Shown: positions 11,154 through 21,710, numbered from the stretch's first letter. The stretch: 64,000 bases of DNA from Warburgia ugandensis (GCA_035236585.1 CP141132.1:47309880-47373879), one strand, 5' to 3'. Translations and numbers: made by a program. The notes: a model not told the origin generated them from the letters alone.

Positions 11154-13481
11154 TCAGTAAACAAGTATGTCATCAAAGAAAACCGGGACGAACTTACGGA
11201 GATAGTGGCGGAAGATGTCGTTCATAAGAGCCTGAAAAGTGGAGGGTGCATTGGTCAGGTCGAAGGGCATGACCAAAAACTCGTAGTGGCCCTCATGCGT
11301 CCTAAACGCCGTCTTGGGAACATCCTCTTTCTTGATGCGAATTTGATAGTAGCCGGATTGAAGATCCAGTTTAGAGAAAACAGTAGCTCCACCTAGTTCG
11401 TCCAATAATTCATCAATTGTTGGGATGGGAAATTTATCTGGAACGGTGATCTTGTTAAGGGCGCGGTAATCCACGCAAACACGCCAACCTCCATCTTTCT
11501 TCTTAACTAAGAGTACTGGGCTGGAATAGGGACTAGTGCTAGCCTGAATGATGCCCGCCTCCCACAATTGTTTGATGATCCGCTCAATCTCGTTCTTTTG
11601 GCAGTGTGGATAACGGTATGGCCTGATATTAGGTGGTGTTGTATGGTCTGGGACCCTGATGGCATGATCTTGTGGTCGGTTAACAGGCAATTTCAATGGC
11701 TGATCAAAGAGATGGGCATACTGGTCTAGTAGAAGTTTTAGACGGGGTTGGTCCGAAGGTGGTGGTTGCGTGTCCAGTTCTAGCTGAAGGCCTTGATACT
11801 CAACCATGTAGCTTGCACCGGAGTAGGGGATGGCACGTTGTAGTGCTTTGAAGGATAAGAGTGACCTGGACAGGGATGGGTCGCCCTTAAGAGTAACCCT
11901 CTGGCCCTGCACGACGAACTCCATGGTGAGCTCGAGGTAGTTGGCCGAAACGTTGCCAAGAGTACGCAGCCATGCCATGCCAAGAACCATGTCTGTTCCG
12001 CTCAGTTCGAAGGGATGGAAATGGTGTTTGATGACCAACCCAGGAAGGCGCAGGACTAGGTTGCGGCATACCCCTGAACCACGAATGCAAAATCCATCTC
12101 CCACCTGTACTCCGAACGACTGAGTGTTGGTGATCGGAAGGTGCAAGTCGTCAACCAATCTCCGGGATATAAAATTATGGGAAGCCCCCGTGTCGACAAG
12201 GACCACCACTTCCCTGTGTTCCAGAAGCCCACGTAATTTCATAACGTTGGCGACCGACATCCCCACTAGAGCTTGCATGGATAGCTCAAGTCGGGTCGTT
12301 TCCTCCTCGCACTGGCCTTCATCGTCGGGGTTCTGGGTGTCCCGATCTTCCCCTTCGTCGCCATCCTCGCCTAAAAGAAGGACCTGCAACTGGCGATTCT
12401 TGCATCGATGCCCCGGAGAAAACTTTTCGTCGCATCGAAAGCAAAGCCCCATAGCCCGTTTCTGCTGAAGTTCTTTCTCTGTAAGTCGCCGGAAAGTGTC
12501 CCGCCGGGCCGGGGAAGGTTCTCCCATGCGGGATGGCCGTTCTCCCCGAAACCCTAGCTCCTTCGTCGTCTCCGGAGAGCGGGCGTAGGTTTGCGTGGGA
12601 AAATTACGAAATTGCCCTTGTGGGCTAGTTTCAACGGCAGGGCCCTTTTGGGAAGGCCCATGACCCCACGATGTTCGAGGTCCAGGTCCACTCTTGTTCC
12701 CTTGGGCTCGTACCCGTTCAAGGGCTTCATTTTTTTCCTCGATCTTCTGGGCCAGGTCCATAAGCCCAGCTAGCGAAGCGGGCCGGAACATCTTCACCTC
12801 GGCCTTTAACTCCTCCCTTAGCCCATTTAGAAAAGCCCCCCTCAGCAGGTCGTCGGGCAGATCCACCAGGGGTCCCGACATCAGCTCAAAATCTCGTCGG
12901 TAGTCGGCGACGGAGACAACCTGCCGGAGTGACAACAGGGCCTCGTAGTCGTCGTTCGACTGTGATGGCCGGAACCTGTGGAGAAGGGCAGTCCGGAAAA
13001 TCTGCCAAGAATGGACCGGCGATCGGGCGTCAGTCCAGAGAAACCAGTGGAGGGCTTCTCCCTCCAAACACACAGACGCCGCCGTCACCTTCTCCCCTTC
13101 CGGGAGTCGGTTTAACTGGAAATACCGCTCAGCTCGACAAAGCCAGCCATGAGGGTCGTTGCCGTTGAAGATCGGGAGGTCCAGGCGTCTGGGTTCGAGC
13201 CTCGGGATCTCCGACATCACCGGCGGGACCTGGTTATCCCCACCCGATGACTCCCCTGTCTCCGGTGCTTGCCGTCCTCTATCCCCAGCTTGATTCAAGG
13301 GCGTTTCTTCCCCACCCTGCTTCTGTCTCATCCAAGCCCGGATCTCCATCAGGTACTCTCCTATAGCTGCGACGTTGGTTTGCAATCTTCCTAGTTCTTC
13401 TTTCATGCTGCCTACTTCCGATCTCACATTCTCTAAATCTTTTTCCATGTTCTGTGCTTTTTCTGATCTGGTTCTTACCAT
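11154..13481 (-). CDS. Chromovirus Gag-protease-reverse transcriptase polyprotein, truncated by a frameshift
   Basis: A 775-residue frame starting 33 bases inside the primer binding site. Residues 10-55 look coiled-coil. A retrotransposon Gag domain follows (about 100-260, with GEALHWF and HRFRP). A variant zinc knuckle with the core [14 protein letters not shown] sits at about 346-359; it does not have the CX2CX4HX4C spacing. The aspartic protease motif VDTGAS is near 427-432. RT begins near 620 and shows [24 protein letters not shown], a [10 protein letters not shown] block (Asp where Gly is usual) and the catalytic FFDD near 768-771. The frame stops a few residues later at 11154, where homologues continue. 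The rest of pol is found downstream in other frames. Gag and Pol are fused without a stop, as in many chromoviruses. Confidence 0.92.
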   Translation of the reverse strand: MVRTRSEKAQNMEKDLENVRSEVGSMKEELGRLQTNVAAIGEYLMEIRAWMRQKQGGEETPLNQAGDRGRQAPETGESSGGDNQVPPVMSEIPRLEPRRLDLPIFNGNDPHGWLCRAERYFQLNRLPEGEKVTAASVCLEGEALHWFLWTDARSPVHSWQIFRTALLHRFRPSQSNDDYEALLSLRQVVSVADYRRDFELMSGPLVDLPDDLLRGAFLNGLREELKAEVKMFRPASLAGLMDLAQKIEEKNEALERVRAQGNKSGPGPRTSWGHGPSQKGPAVETSPQGQFRNFPTQTYARSPETTKELGFRGERPSRMGEPSPARRDTFRRLTEKELQQKRAMGLCFRCDEKFSPGHRCKNRQLQVLLLGEDGDEGEDRDTQNPDDEGQCEEETTRLELSMQALVGMSVANVMKLRGLLEHREVVVLVDTGASHNFISRRLVDDLHLPITNTQSFGVQVGDGFCIRGSGVCRNLVLRLPGLVIKHHFHPFELSGTDMVLGMAWLRTLGNVSANYLELTMEFVVQGQRVTLKGDPSLSRSLLSFKALQRAIPYSGASYMVEYQGLQLELDTQPPPSDQPRLKLLLDQYAHLFDQPLKLPVNRPQDHAIRVPDHTTPPNIRPYRYPHCQKNEIERIIKQLWEAGIIQASTSPYSSPVLLVKKKDGGWRVCVDYRALNKITVPDKFPIPTIDELLDELGGATVFSKLDLQSGYYQIRIKKEDVPKTAFRTHEGHYEFLVMPFDLTNAPSTFQALMNDIFRHYLRKFVPVFFDDILVY

Positions 13482-13498
13482 GTCCCACGAATGAAACC

Positions 13499-13512
13499 AT
13501 GCTCTGATACCA
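13499..13512 (-). promoter_or_regulatory. Primer binding site, initiator methionine tRNA
   Basis: The minus strand reads TGGTATCAGAGCAT one base inside the 5' LTR. The first 12 bases are the standard complement of the 3' end of initiator tRNA-Met used by most plant gypsy and copia elements. Confidence 0.95.
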
Positions 13513-13513
13513 T

Positions 13514-14014
13514 TGTTGAACCAGGAAGAATTGAGACTTGATAATAAGCAGTTTTTTCAGAAGAAGCTGAAGTTCCTTATTGATGAAGTGGAGAAATTAC
13601 AAGTAACCTTACAATTAAATCGAACAAAACACAAACTACTGGAACTAGTAGGAAGTAGGAACCTCAGTTCCTCCTCTGCACTTCCCACTCCCTTTTTCTT
13701 CCCTTCTCTTTTCTTCCTCTCCCCTTCCCTCCCTCTTCACCTCCTTTTATCTTTTCTTTTTCCTTCCATTCCCGTCCCCTTCTGTAACAGACTGGATATC
13801 TGTATATCCTAACTTTTTAACAGACTGGATATCTGTATATCCTAACTGACTTCCTGACTTGGTTGTTAACTGACTATATCACAACTAATTATATCCTAAC
13901 CAACTACTGCCCTGGATCATCTTCTGGAGAAATCTTTTGCCAACAAGTGAATTTCTGTTTCCTTGCAATTATATCTTCTTTCTGGAATACGTGTGGTGTA
14001 TGGGAGGTCTAACA
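13514..14014 (-). repeat. 5' LTR of the chromovirus
   Basis: Direct repeat of 8351-8854. By eye it differs from the left LTR at one isolated base (near 13618) and in a 90-bp patch where seven CG dinucleotides of the left LTR are replaced by TG-containing versions. The last 300 bases show no difference that I could see. The promoter for element transcription should lie here, running right to left. Confidence 0.95.
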
Positions 14015-14019
14015 GAGAT
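14015..14019. repeat. Target site duplication GAGAT (right copy)
   Basis: Matches 8346-8350 exactly and directly follows the LTR end. Confidence 0.95.
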
Positions 14020-14458
14020 GGAAGAAGATTCATCATCTTTTATTTTGTTTCCTTTTCTTTCTATCATGTTTCATATTGTAATTAGTGGTAGACTCCTTTG
14101 TCAAGGAATCGCTTCACTTTTAGGGCTTTCCTTCCATGGTTAAAACTTTTCATGGCTTCTAGTACTCAGACATTGTTAATTCTAAACAGGCTTTGCTTCC
14201 TTTGAGTACTTGCACTTAATTCCTGATTCCTGAAATGGGACCCTGTCTATGCTAATAGGAAACAAGAACAATGTGCTTAGAAACTGGCTGCTAATCTTCT
14301 TGCTTGATTTTCACAATGGGGCTTTGTAACTGTGACCTCTTTAATAACATAATCTGTTGGCCTTGATATTCCAGAATTGAGATTGCAGTATGATTTGAAA
14401 TTAAACATTCGAAACAAATGTATTTCTTTGTAACATGTATAATTATATGCTTGCACAG

Positions 14459-14685
14459 GGCTGGCTTTATGCTGCATTTGATTGAAAGGGCTAAAAAGTG
14501 CTTGGATTTTTCGGCCACTCTCTACATCATTCATCTCTTTATATGCATTATATATGGAGGGTGGCCTTCCTCAATTACATGGTGGGTTGTAAATGGTACT
14601 GGCTTTGCTGTGATGGCTCTGCTTGGTGAATGGTTGTGCATAAGACGTGAGTTGAGAGAAATTCCTATCACTCGACTACGCTCAA
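14459..14685 (+). CDS. SYS1: SYS1-type Golgi membrane protein, C-terminal exon
   Basis: The exon follows a TTGCACAG acceptor and ends at a donor GTAAGC (14686). It encodes about 75 residues: AGFMLHLIERAKKCLDFSAT, two hydrophobic segments (LYIIHLFICIIY and a TWWVVNGTGFAVMALLG stretch) and the tail WLCIRRELREIPI. This is the C-terminal half of the SYS1 family, including the PSSITWW and EWLCIRRELREIP blocks. SYS1 is a four-helix Golgi protein; its animal and yeast forms recruit the small GTPase ARFRP1/Arl3 to the Golgi. The reading frame is open and splice sites are good, so it may be a live gene. The exons for the N-terminal half are not visible in this window and may lie left of it. A last short exon probably follows downstream but I cannot place it. 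A pseudogene fragment remains possible. Confidence 0.85.
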
Positions 14686-15063
14686 GTAAGCAAAATTTGT
14701 TGGTTTCCTTCTGTCATCCGTGCTTTTATGAAAAGTCTTGTCATATTTATTCAAAACTTATGTGTGGTTCTTTATCAAATCTTAGTTGCAGAAGTATAGT
14801 TGTTAGTGGTTTGTTACTTTATTCAAATTCCTGATATGCTTTATCATATGAATATATTTTGATGTTATGTTTGTATAGAGCTGACAACCCATTTTATATG
14901 TGTTTTTTTGGCCTTGCAAAATTTTCTTTACTTCCATTTGCTTGAGCCTTCTCTCTCTTGTAGCTTAGAAGTGCAATTTTTATTTGCTGTCATTAGGTCA
15001 TACTGGATATCTCCATTTCTGTTGTAGTGGCCACTTCTTCTGGTTCTCGTTTGTGTGTTTTAT
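14686..15063 (+). other. Intron or 3' flank of the SYS1 gene
   Basis: Sequence between the exon donor at 14686 and the left edge of the copia LTR. It is T-rich, as plant introns are. No second coding exon could be identified; only a few terminal residues of SYS1 would be expected, too few to recognise. Confidence 0.5.
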
Positions 15064-16630
15064 TGTAAGGTCCCAAGAGGGGTGGTAATTGGGCTCTAAA
15101 GCAATTTTTAAAACTTTTGCAAACTTCACTCAGGTGCTCAACAATAAAGAACAATTCATAAATCAAAACAGTAGCACACAAGAAGCTAAACATGGAGATT
15201 TTTATAATGGTTCGGCCAGCCAACTAAGGCACCCACTTCCACTATTTCAAGGTAACGCCATCTGGAATTCCACTCTCTCCCTGTAATATTTTACGACACC
15301 AGTTGACAATGTGCTGGCCATAAACGAAGGAAAAGAGTAACTGCAGCAAGCTCTTCCTTTTTACGAATACTTAGAATTCTCTCAAGAACAAGAGAGCTAC
15401 ACTACTTTCTCAAAATACAAACGAAGTTTTGAAGAAGAAGCAATCTCTCCCAGAAGATAGAAGACAATAAAAAAGATGGAGAAACTTTTCAATACAGAAG
15501 ATTGAATGAGCTGTGGGCTTGGATGCTTGTTACTTGATCATCAATTTGATCTAGAAGTAGATTGAATGGTTCAAGAGTGCCAATTTATAGTAATCTTGCT
15601 AATAGATTCGATAGATCCGCCGGAGATAAAAGTCTAGCCGTTGGTAGTGGCAGTAGCTCCCCGGGAGACACGATTTCAAATTTGAAAATTACGGCTGGCA
15701 CAATTGTCTCCCAAAACACGGGACTTGATTTTGACCTGAATCCATATGTAGTAAGTCTCTATGAACACCCACTGAAAACATTTGACTAATGATTTTGGAA
15801 AGTTCAGAGGATTTTCTACGTGAATTTGGAACCCATGCCATTTTGCAGGTAGTTGACTGGGTATGTAAAACAGTCAACTGGGTTGTTCAAGCATGCAAAT
15901 TTTCCAAGTCATGTCTTAAAAACAATTAACTTGATTTTTAAAAAAGTTGACTTGTATGAAAAGAGCTGACTTGATTTTCAAATAAAGTCAACTTACTCTC
16001 AGGAAAATCTTGTGAATGGTTTCATTAAGATTCTTCTGAAAAACAGTTGACATGATTCATCTCGACTGTCGACTCAATCATACACAATGACTTTCTTCCT
16101 TTAGTTGAACCTCATCTTGAAAATAGTTAACTTGATTTGAGAACCTTTAGATGGATCAAGATATTCATCCTTTTTCACAAATGAAGAACAGTTGGCTGTT
16201 TTGAGAAAAACAATTGACTTTTTCGCAGAAAAGTTGAGAGTAAAGGTCTGCTAACTTTGAGGCATAAACCCAGTCAACTGGATTCTAGAATGTCGATTTG
16301 ATCTACAAAAACGGCTGACTTGATTTTCAGGGCATTCAGCTTGAATTGGTTGTGCTCCAAGTCTTCATGTTTTCACAAAAAAGGTTGACTGGATTTAAAA
16401 CGGTTGATTTTCTTAATGATAGTTATGTACATAAAAGTCCACTTCTTTTGAGATACAGTCGACTTGATTTGTCCAAAATTTGAACTCTCAATGCATTGAT
16501 TCTTCAAACTTGTTCAATTCTTCATGAATATTTTGTAAGTCCATTTGATTATCTTGCACATTCACTAAAAATGTTAGAAACACTTAATAGTAGTTTTGTT
16601 ATCATCCAAGTCAAGGAACCTTGGCCAAAA
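15064..16630 (-). mobile_element. 3' LTR of a Sirevirus-like copia element
   Basis: The left edge is TGTAAGGTCCCAAGAGGGG, which on the minus strand gives an LTR ending ...CCTTACA. The right edge, TAGTTTTGTTATCATCCAAG then TTGGCCAAAAA, corresponds to the LTR start, with the expected TG mutated. A polypurine tract adjoins the right edge, so this is the 3' LTR of a minus-strand element whose body lies to the right. The middle (15830-16480) is filled with short TTGACT/AGTCAA motifs. Related LTRs are at 2750-4220 and 25888-27261. The LTR length of about 1.57 kb is normal for Sireviruses. Confidence 0.7.
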
Positions 16631-16631
16631 A

Positions 16632-16655
16632 TTCCTCCCTTTTTGATGATGACAA
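16632..16655 (-). promoter_or_regulatory. Polypurine tract of the copia element
   Basis: The minus strand reads GTCATCATCAAAAAGGGAGG directly before the LTR start. A TCATCAAAAAGGGGGAGAT-like string is common just before the 3' LTR of plant copia elements, and this is a close variant. Confidence 0.7.
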
Positions 16656-16869
16656 AACCATCAAAAGAAAGCATTGAAGTGAATGTACAATGCCGTAATC
16701 ACTCTTTCTTTCTACTTAAACTTGTCCCCCCTTTTTGTCAATATAAAAACATATACACTCCTAGAGTAGAACCCCCACTAAGTTAATGCATTACAAGTGC
16801 TAAGAGCTTTCCCTAAGGACAAATGAGTAAAAGAAATAAGCACAGTTCATTGAGCAAAAATAAGATGGA

Positions 16870-18905
16870 ATTTCATTCATTGGAAGATGTCAAACACAAG
16901 GACCAATTCCATTACAATTCTGACTCAACAGACACATAACAAGACAGGCAAAAACAAAGTAGACATTAAGTACAAACTCAAACTTTAGTTTCTTCCTTTT
17001 TCTCAACTCAAACCTTGGTTTGGTTTGGAACTTCCCTAGAAATGTCAGTGGGTTGAGGTTCAGGTAGTTTGAGAGATTCAGCTGGTTGATCGGCAGTGGG
17101 ATCAACTGCCGAAATCTATACAAGAAGTGATGGCTTAGCTGGAGCCACATTTTCAAAAATTTTCTCCACATTTGAAGTTTCAGCTGAGAGGTTAACTTGC
17201 TGAGTGGCGAGCAAAGGTTCTTTGAGATCTGCGTGTTTGGATGATTTTGAACCTTTAGGCCTGATCTTGATTTGGTACTGGTGGGTAATTGTAAGGTCTC
17301 GTTTGATGGTTTTGGATTGAGGCTGTGCAGTGGAAATTTGAGGTGGCAGGTTAGGTGTGGCAGTTTCATTAGCAACGTTCTCAATGGTCATATCTGTAAA
17401 GTGCTTGAAGCCAATGAAGTCAACAGATTGATGCAAGAGCTCTTGTGTTCTGCTTATCTCATCCCAAAATTTCTCCATATTATCCTTCCTATGATGAAGA
17501 GAGCTTTAATTGAGGATCTAGGACCGTTAGAAGTGCTCGGTCCTTGGGTGATTCTCCAGTTCTGTCCACTACACAAACTTCTTGGATTACCTTCTCAATC
17601 TCTCTCTTATGCTCTTCTCCTTCAATTTATTCCACTTGAATTAACTTCCTTCTCACTGCCCCCTTCTTCAGTATCTACTGCTGATCCTCTCTCTCATGTT
17701 GCATGTGCCTTATTGAGGTCCTTGTGATGTTTTGCTTATAATGCAATGGAATAGCAACTTCTTCGCCAAAATTGACTCTGGAGGCTTGGGCAAGTAATAA
17801 GCATTCCTTATAGTAAGGGAGACTTGGCCTCTTTGCCATACCCTTCGTGGTCAAGAATTATTTGAGCCACATTGAATTTCTTGCCATGAGCATTCCTATA
17901 TCCCAACAGTACCATGTTGCTGATAAGAGTGAAGCTTCCTGATATTGGAACTAAAATGTGGCAGACACATAGGTGGAGCTCTTTGCTAAACTCAATTGAC
18001 TGATCACAATTTCAGTCTTTTTTGTCAGATCTACCCTTCCTGGAAAGAACTTCAGAGCATCTAATTCTGGACATTTCCTTGGGAAACTCTTTCAATGTAA
18101 GGGCCTTCATATGGAATGTTAAACTTCTGACCAAGAATAAAGGGCTATAAATATGTAAGGTTTACCTGCACTGTGATGTCTGGACAGATTGTAGTAGAAG
18201 TGTGTCACCAATTGCTCATAGAGGGCAGTCCTGAACTCCATGAATCCCTTAATCCCCATCTGTTCAGACCATTGCTTGAGTCTAAACTTTTCAACTCATT
18301 GTAAACACAAATTTTGCCTGGGAGCATGTTCCTCGTGTAGAAACCACCTTTGGACATGGGCAGTTTCTGCAATTTTGGTTTATACCACTCTTTTCCATGT
18401 AAACTTGCAATGGTCCTTCATCTACACCTTGTTGAGATGGTTCTCCAACTGATTCTTGTTCTTCTTCAGTCTCAAACATTAATAGTAATCTGCTTTCCTT
18501 TTGAAATTCTAGTCTTTTGTCGCTTGGATGGAGTCGATTGGACAGCTTGTTGCTCTTGGTTGGGTTGCTCCTCCCATTCAGATTCCACACCTGCAACTGA
18601 TTTCTTGCTCGTTTTCTTCTTTGGAGGAGTTTTTTTGACTTTTCTTTGGAGTGGGTTTGCTTGGTTTCTTCCCTACCATTGTCCTTGCCATTTTCATTTT
18701 GAACCTCCTAGGGTTTGTGGAAAGGGTTGCTACATTGGCTGTAAGAGAGTATTTGATTGGTGAAATTTGAGGTTTCACTAGTTGGATTTGGAGTTTTGAT
18801 CTGGGCCTGTGAAGGTTCTGTAAAACAGCTAGGGTTCGAGCTAACTGGAAGAGAGAAGGAATATGAAATTGTCCCAAAAGTCGATTATTTTCAAAATGCA
18901 ATCAG
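16870..18905 (-). pseudogene. Envelope-like region of the copia element, degenerate
   Basis: Between the RNase H end (about 19340) and the polypurine tract (16640) lie broken minus-strand frames. The first part (18901-18291) is basic and Ser/Lys-rich, with KKPSKPTPKKSQKNSSKEE and TPSKRQKT blocks. The middle is hydrophobic and mixed. The last part (17478-17116) begins EKFWDEISRTQELLHQSVDF and ends in a Lys/Pro-rich stretch. An extra ORF downstream of pol with a basic N-terminal region is the hallmark of the Sirevirus group, where it is called envelope-like although its role is unknown. At least four stops or frameshifts break it. The assignment rests on position and composition; I cannot confirm homology. 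Confidence 0.5.
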
Positions 18906-19330
18906 CTTTATTACACAAAACCGTCTATGAGTTTTTCACAACAGTTATTGTATCACACAAAATAGGTAAAAATACTTTTTGAAAATCAAGTCAATTTTCT
19001 TAGAAAAAAAGTCAACTCTGATGCAAGCCTCTGAAGGAGTTGAATGGATTTAAATCTAAACAGTTGGATATTGAAACAGAAATGACACACATTTTTCCCT
19101 CGATTCAGTTGGCTGGATTTGAAAATCTAGTTGACTAAATCTGCAAACAGCTCAATTTGAATAAAAAGAGTTCTGAAATGAAGTTGACTTTACTTTAGAG
19201 GGAAACCAATTTGACAAAACCAGTTAAATGTTCTTCAGAAATAACTGTTTGTTTTTTTATCAAATTGTGTAATTTTTTATGATTTTTGAAATTTGAGCAT
19301 TCAACATCAATGAATAATCAGTAAGCATGG
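18906..19330 (-). other. Motif-rich spacer of the copia element
   Basis: No reading frame is kept. The stretch has repeated TTGAC or GTCAA cores (for example AAGTCAACTCTG, GTTGACTAAATC, AGTTGACTTTAC), the same motif that fills the LTR at 15830-16480. It may be a second piece of LTR-like sequence inserted or duplicated between pol and the envelope-like region. Confidence 0.45.
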
Positions 19331-19690
19331 TAAGGAACAATCAAGGGCATTCACTCATACCAAGTTCTCTCCTGATCATGAGAAATCTATCTTCACTCAA
19401 TGGTTTGGTAAAAAGTATCAGCTAATTGATTTTCATTGCCAACACTTTCAACTGTGATGTCACCTTTTTGCACACGATCTTGAAAAAAATGACACTTAAT
19501 TTCAATATGCTTGGTCTTAGTCGACTAACTGTGTTGACATATGTATCCATGGTAACATGGGCTGACATGTGTATCGGATAAAATTTTGCCCCATACACAA
19601 AGCATAGCTTATGGCTGGTTGAGTAGCCTAAAGCTTCTTTGCATGCTATGACTCGTAGTTCATATAACTAGAGGCTGCATTGCTTGCCTC
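19330..19690 (-). pseudogene. Copia RNase H C-terminus
   Basis: The minus strand from about 19535 to 19400 reads TKTKHIEIKCHFFQDRVQKG, then DITVESV and ENQLADTF, which is the conserved end of Ty1/copia RNase H (TKHIEIKYHF...QLADIFTK). A stop interrupts it directly after. To the right, fragments of the 'EYRAIA...CKEALWL' block can be read near 19610-19670 in a different frame. The rest of pol is absent, so the element is truncated near 19700. Confidence 0.75.
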
Positions 19691-20030
19691 ACTTGAAAGT
19701 TCTGTTCTGTAACTCATGAATCAAGGAAGAGTTGCTGGAAGCTGCTACCAAGGTGCAAGATTCTTATGTATCACTGTGCTTTTGAGATATTTGCAAGGTG
19801 GTTTTGATGATAGAATCTGCTCATGCAACTTGTGCATCAATATTATGTCCTTTTCTGTTATGCTTGAAAAGTATTTGCAACCTGAAATGGTGTGTGGCCA
19901 GATCATACTTATCTGAATTGTTGTGCTACTTTGATTGACTGTAGCTGTTGGTTGGGCCTGTGCTCTAAGGTACTGTTGGGTTTCACTATGGTCACTTTTG
20001 GTTGAATCTCATATGTGTTCCTCAAGTGAT
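19691..20030. other. No gene recognised
   Basis: Unique-looking AT-rich sequence between the truncated copia element and the small SINE. An open frame of 66 codons at 19716-19916 shows no family motif. Confidence 0.4.
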
Positions 20031-20109
20031 ATTAATTGATATAAAGAAAAGGGCAGCCCCGGTGCACTAAGCTCCTGCCTATGCTGGGTCCGGGGAATTA
20101 ATTGATATA
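20031..20109 (-). mobile_element. Very short Au-type SINE fragment with target duplication
   Basis: The SINE part (20051-20096) starts with GGGCAGCCCCGGTGCAC and ends TCCGGGGA, which is the 3' end of an Au-type SINE read in reverse. It is preceded by a short A run, the complement of the SINE's terminal T run. ATTAATTGATATA occurs at 20031-20043 and again at 20097-20109. The copy is therefore a genuine insertion of about 50 bp, strongly 5'-truncated, rather than a decayed remnant. Confidence 0.85.
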
Positions 20110-20321
20110 GAGATCACATTTATTTAATGTATTAAGAAAAATAAGAGTTACTTCATCTGCACTCAGTTAATCAAGATATTTGTTGGAGAGTTATGTTATA
20201 ATACTTGTCATCTGATCCCCTTCGAAGTGCGTCTAAAGATTATGATTATGATTGGAAACATAATTATCTGGTTAGTGCATGGCCTTTTTAGCAATATGCT
20301 TTATAACACTGTCAAAGCTGC

Positions 20322-21437
20322 AAGACCAGTATTCTTAGTGAGGAGACTTTTTATATTGAAATAGGCAGATATGTCCCTATTTGAGTACTATTGCATGAGG
20401 AACACTATACGTCAGCATTTGGCCAATGGCTTGAGAACTTATCAAGAAGCAATTGGACAAGTTCCAAGTAGACAAACTTATATCCAGGTCAAGATTATTA
20501 GTTTGTCAAGGAGAATTTCTTGCAGGGAATGAGATTCACTTATTGAATAATTTGTGCCCTCTGTCACTGCACATTGACATTACTTCTCAGTCTTCTATAG
20601 CAACCATTACTGTTGGAAGCCTCGTCACTTTTGATGGAGGATGTGATCGCAGTAATGTTACTTGTGATAGGGGTCCAGTGCCAAGGAAGGTGTAATCTTT
20701 TATTTTAAATGTGGATAAAAAATTATATTGTGGATAAATTGTTGTCACAAACATCCAAAACATGGATTGGCATGACAAAGTATAGTTATAATGATGCTTA
20801 TATGCCTTGCTGAGATTTCCTTGCAACTTTATTCTTCTAGTAGGGTTCTGTGATGTTGTCTTAATGAGTACAACCAGCCGTAAGACCAGTATTCTTATTG
20901 GGGAGACTTTTTATATTGAAATAGGCAGATATGTCCCTATTTGAGTACTATTGCAGGAGGAACACAATATACGTCAGCATTTGGCCAATGGCTTGAGAAC
21001 CTATCAAGAAGCAATTGGACAAGTTCCAAGTAGACAAACTTATATCCAGGTCAAGATTACTAGTTTGTCGAGGAGAATTTCTTGCAGGGAATGGGATTCA
21101 CTTATTGAATAATTTGTGCCCTCTGTCACTGCACATTGACATTACTTCTCAGTCTTCTATAGCAACCATTACTGTTGGAAGCCTCGTCACTTTAGATGGA
21201 GGATGTGATCGCAGTAATGTTACTTGTGATAGGGGTCCAGTGCCAAGGAAGGTTTAATTTTTTATTTTAAATGTGGATAAAAAATTATATTGTGGATAAA
21301 TAGTTGTCACAAACATCCAAAACATGGATTGGCATGACAAAGTATAGTTTTAATGATGCTTATGTGCCTTGCTGAGATTTCCTTGCAACTTTATTCTTCT
21401 AGTAGGGTTCTGTGATTGTCTTAATGAGTACAACCAG
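20322..21437. repeat. Tandem duplication, period about 560 bp
   Basis: Unit 1 is 20322-20881 and unit 2 is 20882-21437. Both begin AAGACCAGTATTCTTA and end near GAGTACAACCAG. They differ at a few per cent of sites plus small indels. Unit 2 contains a 93-base exon-like segment (20957-21049) with an acceptor TTGCAG and a donor GTCAAG; unit 1 has lost the acceptor (GCAG to GCAT) and two bases. Both units also hold an 80-codon open frame. Confidence 0.9.
20957..21049 (+). other. Exon-like segment in duplication unit 2, unidentified
   Basis: The segment is 93 bases long with no stop in one frame and reads EEHNIRQHLANGLRTYQEAI, then GQVPSRQTYIQ, a helix-like, charged peptide. It is bounded by TTGCAG and GTCAAG. 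I do not recognise the family. The downstream open frame (21015-21257) is in another register, so the two cannot both be exons of one simple gene. It could be a relic exon of a gene duplicated here. Confidence 0.25.
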
Positions 21438-21710
21438 TCTATGCGTCCACCTTTACCTTTGACCAGAACGTTACTAATTTTGTGCATTCATGTAATCTTG
21501 TTTCTAATGCTTCCAGAACTTTTTCTACTTAGGTTGTTGACTGTCCCACTGCTTCTCATATGATTAGTGAGTATATTAGAGTACCACCAGTCTCGGCCTC
21601 CACCTTTACCTTTGACCAGATTTGCTAATTTTGCTCATTTATCTTATCTTGTCTCCAATGCCTCCAAACCTTTTTCTACTTGTATTATTGACTCTATTAC
21701 TAATAATACA
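21428..21710. repeat. Tandem duplication, period about 153 bp
   Basis: GTACMACCAGTCT followed by CCACCTTTACCTTTGACCAG occurs at 21428 and again at 21581. Later parts also match (TTTTTCTACTT then a TTGACT). The copies are clearly diverged. No function is apparent. Confidence 0.75.

Larger units (their letters stand above)
8351..14014 (-). mobile_element. Ty3/gypsy chromovirus, nearly complete, minus strand
   Basis: A 5,664-bp LTR retrotransposon with two LTRs (504 and 501 bp), a primer binding site, a polypurine tract and a gag-pol reading order of Gag, protease, RT, RNase H, integrase, chromodomain. The chromodomain at the integrase C-terminus places it among plant chromoviruses. The short overall length and short LTRs fit a compact clade such as Reina, although I cannot assign the clade without a tree. 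It is flanked by GAGAT on both sides. The LTRs are nearly identical outside one 90-bp patch, so insertion looks recent. Yet pol is split over at least four frame changes. It lies antisense to, and about 445 bp upstream of, the SYS1 exon, most likely inside an intron. Confidence 0.95.

Noticed and set aside
12124..13168. Plus-strand frames opposite gag
   Set aside because: They are shadows of the 775-residue Gag-protease-RT frame, which has full domain support.
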